Origin: Parachryseolinea silvisoli
Lineage (GTDB): Bacteria > Bacteroidota > Bacteroidia > Cytophagales > Cyclobacteriaceae
DNA: 64,000 nucleotides
Direction: 5' to 3'
NCBI RefSeq assembly: GCF_021190955.1
Contig: NZ_JAIOAO010000004.1
Coordinates: 62,001-126,000, forward strand
A model generated the notes under the pieces. That model did not search any database. It was given only the letters and a program-made list of their open reading frames with translations, and was not told the origin of the DNA. The position numbers and the translations under genes were made by a program. Shown here piece by piece: positions 62,501 to 64,000 of this stretch (within the stretch, counting starts at the first letter, position 1; each line of letters opens with the position of its first letter).

Positions 62501-62744
62501 AATGCCGGGCGCCGGCGTATGGATCGGAAGATGGTGGAAGGCTGAACGGAAGGGCCTCCGGAAGGTTATGCGGGCCATAATAAGGCCCAAAAGACAAATT
62601 GTCCTCGGTGGCCCAGGCCAGTGTTTCGTCGGGATTTTTTCCGTCAAGTTCTTGTGACGCTATTCGATACCAGTCGGCCTGATCGGTTTTGGGAAAGGCC
62701 TCCTGCAACAACTCCTGAAACGTTTTTTCAGCCATGCTATGCAA
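59532..62744 (-). CDS. Methylmalonyl-CoA mutase, fused small and large subunits
   Basis: A 1070-aa B12-dependent mutase interconverting methylmalonyl-CoA and succinyl-CoA. Residues about 1-395 resemble the non-catalytic small subunit MutA; about 400-930 are the catalytic MutB barrel ([22 protein letters not shown], in parts; [20 protein letters not shown]); about 940-1070 the B12 domain with the cobalt-binding His955 in GQDGHDRG. Tyr439 and Arg557 are those of methylmalonyl-CoA mutase, where isobutyryl-CoA mutases have Phe and Gln. No GTPase insert, so not IcmF. Separate mutA and mutB genes are the usual arrangement. An ATG three codons in is an alternative start. Confidence 0.94.
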   Translation of the reverse strand: MHSMAEKTFQELLQEAFPKTDQADWYRIASQELDGKNPDETLAWATEDNLSFGPYYGPHNLPEALPFSLPPSSDPYAGARHWWNQPLITVSDARAANQHALEHLSQGADGILFKLPEASPVDMAVLLAGIDWPYCSVSFWLSTSEHFAAVTSYIEQQAYAPDSLTGAIFLPPAVAVTPVANQNKLRTLGMIIHRTTPVQEIVEALTRAATAIDAAVRAGNTTASAVRQVAFSVETENDFIIEAAKLKALRYLYLELVNTYGIHDLPLDTLHVHVRAEAFAAEAYAPHGTMLKATAASLASIFGGCSALSVLPEDEHNATYRRIARNVGSILREESHLDKVADPLAGSYTAEAAIQAIIVEVKRLLPQKLPAQVYTPVTPLPAGKDKPWLSPEKIAVLPAYASETVNNLIHLDYPSGLPPYLRGPYATMYTTKPWTIRQYAGFSTAKDSNAFYRRNLAAGQRGLSVAFDLATHRGYDSDHPRVTGDVGKAGVAIDSVLDMKILFDQIPLDKMSVSMTMNGAVLPIMAFYIVAAEEQGVAPKQLSGTIQNDILKEFMVRNTYIYPPAPSMRIVADIFAYTSRHMPKFNSISISGYHMHEAGAPAHLELAYTLADGLEYIRTGLAAGIAIDDFAPRLSFFWGIGMNFFMEVAKMRAGRMLWSYLVKQFQPTNPKSMALRTHCQTSGWSLTEQDPYNNVTRTYIEALAAISGGTQSLHTNSLDEAIALPTDFSARIARNTQLFIEKETGITRTVDPLAGSYYLENLTAELAEKAWELIQEVEKLGGMTKAIESGLPKMRIEQAAAAKQARIDAGKDVIVGVNKYTVTDKTDFDILEVDNVAVRQEQVDRLTELKATRDNAAVEAALQALTTSATTGEGNLLALAVDAARARATLGEISAALEKVFGRYKASVRSITGVYAGEMKNQQVFEDVRALSDQFAALDGRRPRILVAKMGQDGHDRGAKVIATSFADLGFDVDIGPLFQTPEEVAMQAAENDVHIVGASSLAGGHKTLVPELIHTLAKIGRADIMVVAGGVIPQQDYDFLYKAGVSFIFGPGTVITDAAKEILGKLMKS

Positions 62745-62842
62745 TTCAACTCAATTTTAGCTAAGTTTTATTCAACCGTTTGCGTTTTTATTTTAAAAAT
62801 TTGGAAGCACATTTTTTTCCGGAAAATCAAGGAGAAAGGTGC

Positions 62843-62874
62843 TTGTTTTCTTAATCTCTTTTTTCACATCTTTG
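62843..62874 (+). promoter_or_regulatory. Putative dnaA promoter
   Basis: TTG at 62843-62845, 21 nt, then CATCTTTG at 62867-62874, which matches TAnnTTTG except for the first base. Start of transcription would be near 62881, leaving a leader of about 43 nt. No TTATCCACA-type box is seen in the 179-bp gap between mutase and dnaA. Confidence 0.4.
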
Positions 62875-62923
62875 TCTCCCTTTCCCCGACGGGGAACTCA
62901 AAATCCTAACAAATTCAGATCTC

Positions 62924-64000
62924 ATGGAAGTTAGCTGTGGCACAGTATGGAACGATTGTCTGGAAGTCATTCGCGAGAATGTTGGCGAAGAGAATTTCAG
63001 CACTTGGTTCAAGCCCATCGTGCCACTGCGTGTGGAAGGCGACATACTGACCATACAGGTGCCTTCGCAGTTCTTTTACGAATGGCTGGAAGAGCACTAT
63101 GTGCCCGTGCTAAAGAAAGCTATACACACCGTACTGGGCCCGACAGGGCGTCTGGAATATTCCGTAGTAGTAGACAGCGGTAACAAGCAAGCGCCCGCCG
63201 TGTCGGTTAACTACCCTGTAAACGGTACGATCACCAATCGCCGCAGCGGTGTAAACGGCAGCTTCGGCAACGACGACTATTCGCCCTTTACCTTTAAGGC
63301 CCTCAATCCGCAAACGGTAAACTCGCGCTTAAACCCGACCTATACCTTCGACAACTTTGTAGAAGGAGACTGTAACCGCCTGGCGCGCTCCGCGGGACTC
63401 GCGGTAGCCAAGAAGCCCGGCGTAACCTCTTTCAACCCGCTCATGCTATACGGTGGCGTAGGGGTAGGCAAGACCCACCTCGTACAAGCCATTGGCAACG
63501 AGATCAAAAACAACATGCCGGGCAAAGTGGCCCTGTATATTGATCAGAACGATTTTACCACGCAGTTCCTCAACGCCCTGCAAAACCACAAGGTGCAGGA
63601 GTTTCAGAACTATTACCTGCAGGTAGACCTGCTGATATTGGATGACGTGCAGTTCCTCGCCGGCCGCGAGAAAACACAGGAGATGTTCTTCCACATCTTC
63701 AACCAGCTGCACCAATCCGGCAAGCAGATCATCATGACAAGCGACTGCCCGCCACGCGACATGAAAGGCTTCCAGGAGCGTCTGCTGTCCCGCTTTAAGT
63801 GGGGCCTCACCGCCGACCTGCAAGAGCCCGACTTTGAAACCAAGCTGGCGATCATCAACCGCAAGATGCTGGCCGACGGCATCCAGATCCCGACCGAAGT
63901 GTCGGAGTACCTGGCTTATAGCGTCGACACCAACCTGCGCGACATGGAAGGCGTACTCAACTCGCTGATCTTCCACGCTACGCTGCTCAAGAAAGAGATC
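62924..64000 (+). CDS. dnaA: Replication initiator DnaA (3' end outside window)
   Basis: The first 359 codons are present and the frame is open to the window edge. Domain I (about 1-85) includes WFKPIVPLRVEG; a Asn/Ser-rich linker follows (about 85-140); the AAA+ domain begins near FDNFVEGDCNRLA, with Walker A GGVGVGKT (177-184), Walker B LLILDDVQFL and the sensor region MTSDCPPRDM. The DNA-binding domain IV lies beyond the edge. The gene is divergent from the mutase gene. Confidence 0.97.
   Translation, partial: MEVSCGTVWNDCLEVIRENVGEENFSTWFKPIVPLRVEGDILTIQVPSQFFYEWLEEHYVPVLKKAIHTVLGPTGRLEYSVVVDSGNKQAPAVSVNYPVNGTITNRRSGVNGSFGNDDYSPFTFKALNPQTVNSRLNPTYTFDNFVEGDCNRLARSAGLAVAKKPGVTSFNPLMLYGGVGVGKTHLVQAIGNEIKNNMPGKVALYIDQNDFTTQFLNALQNHKVQEFQNYYLQVDLLILDDVQFLAGREKTQEMFFHIFNQLHQSGKQIIMTSDCPPRDMKGFQERLLSRFKWGLTADLQEPDFETKLAIINRKMLADGIQIPTEVSEYLAYSVDTNLRDMEGVLNSLIFHATLLKKEI

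Noticed and set aside
62745-62923. Possible replication origin next to dnaA
   Set aside because: The 179-bp gap is AT-rich but shows no TTATCCACA-type boxes. An origin could lie downstream of dnaA, beyond the window.

Overview
This 64-kb window looks like chromosomal DNA of a Gram-negative Bacteroidota bacterium. Order Cytophagales is my best guess, but it rests on gene content and not on a phylogeny. Supporting signs are: starts mostly without Shine-Dalgarno sequences; promoter-like TTG-N19-TAnnTTTG elements; a secreted enzyme ending in a type IX secretion sorting domain; a division cluster whose penicillin-binding protein carries one C-terminal PASTA domain; MurE with the meso-diaminopimelate motif DNPR; and many two-component systems of Bacteroidota style. 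I see no rRNA, tRNA, CRISPR array, phage or transposase gene. One short dispersed repeat occurs twice.

Layout. 1-7 kb: the end of an Hsp70-like (YegD-type) chaperone; two lipoproteins; a 7-TM protein followed by a degenerate histidine kinase and a NarL-type regulator; an APC amino-acid permease; and an exported retropepsin-like protease coupled to a small basic coiled-coil protein. 7-17 kb: three more two-component systems, namely LytS/LytTR, an NtrB/NtrC-like pair facing an FtsX-type permease across a sigma-54-like promoter with a palindromic upstream site, and an OmpR-type pair facing a small exported protein across an array of CTAAT direct repeats.

17.3-33 kb: the dcw cluster mraZ-rsmH-ftsL-ftsI-murE-mraY-murD-ftsW-murG-murC-ftsQ-ftsA-ftsZ. 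It is tightly packed and often overlapping. It makes the lipid-II precursor and builds the divisome. murF, murB and ddl are absent here. Three MraZ-type boxes overlap the promoter of mraZ. 33-39 kb: endonuclease III with an unusual cluster motif, a NamZ/DUF1343 muramidase, a LolC/E-like permease, a conserved unknown, a polyprenol-phosphate mannosyltransferase-like GT2 and a DUF4412 protein.

39-45.4 kb: an arginine/polyamine neighbourhood (short arginine decarboxylase, agmatinase family protein, START-like protein, deoxyhypusine-synthase-like protein, ArgS). 45.4-49 kb: a long AT-rich leader, a small and possibly frame-disrupted ORF, a membrane coiled-coil protein, and an inner-membrane-anchored solute-binding-like protein with a C-terminal OmpA peptidoglycan-binding domain. 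I consider this the best candidate for an undescribed system. 49-64 kb: a GH64-CBM6 glucanase with a type IX sorting tail, YceI, a Crp/Fnr regulator, a YkgJ-type cysteine-cluster protein, a giant exported TPR-CHAT protease-like protein, a His-rich CDF metal exporter, a SAM methyltransferase, a MutA-MutB fused methylmalonyl-CoA mutase and the first 359 codons of dnaA.
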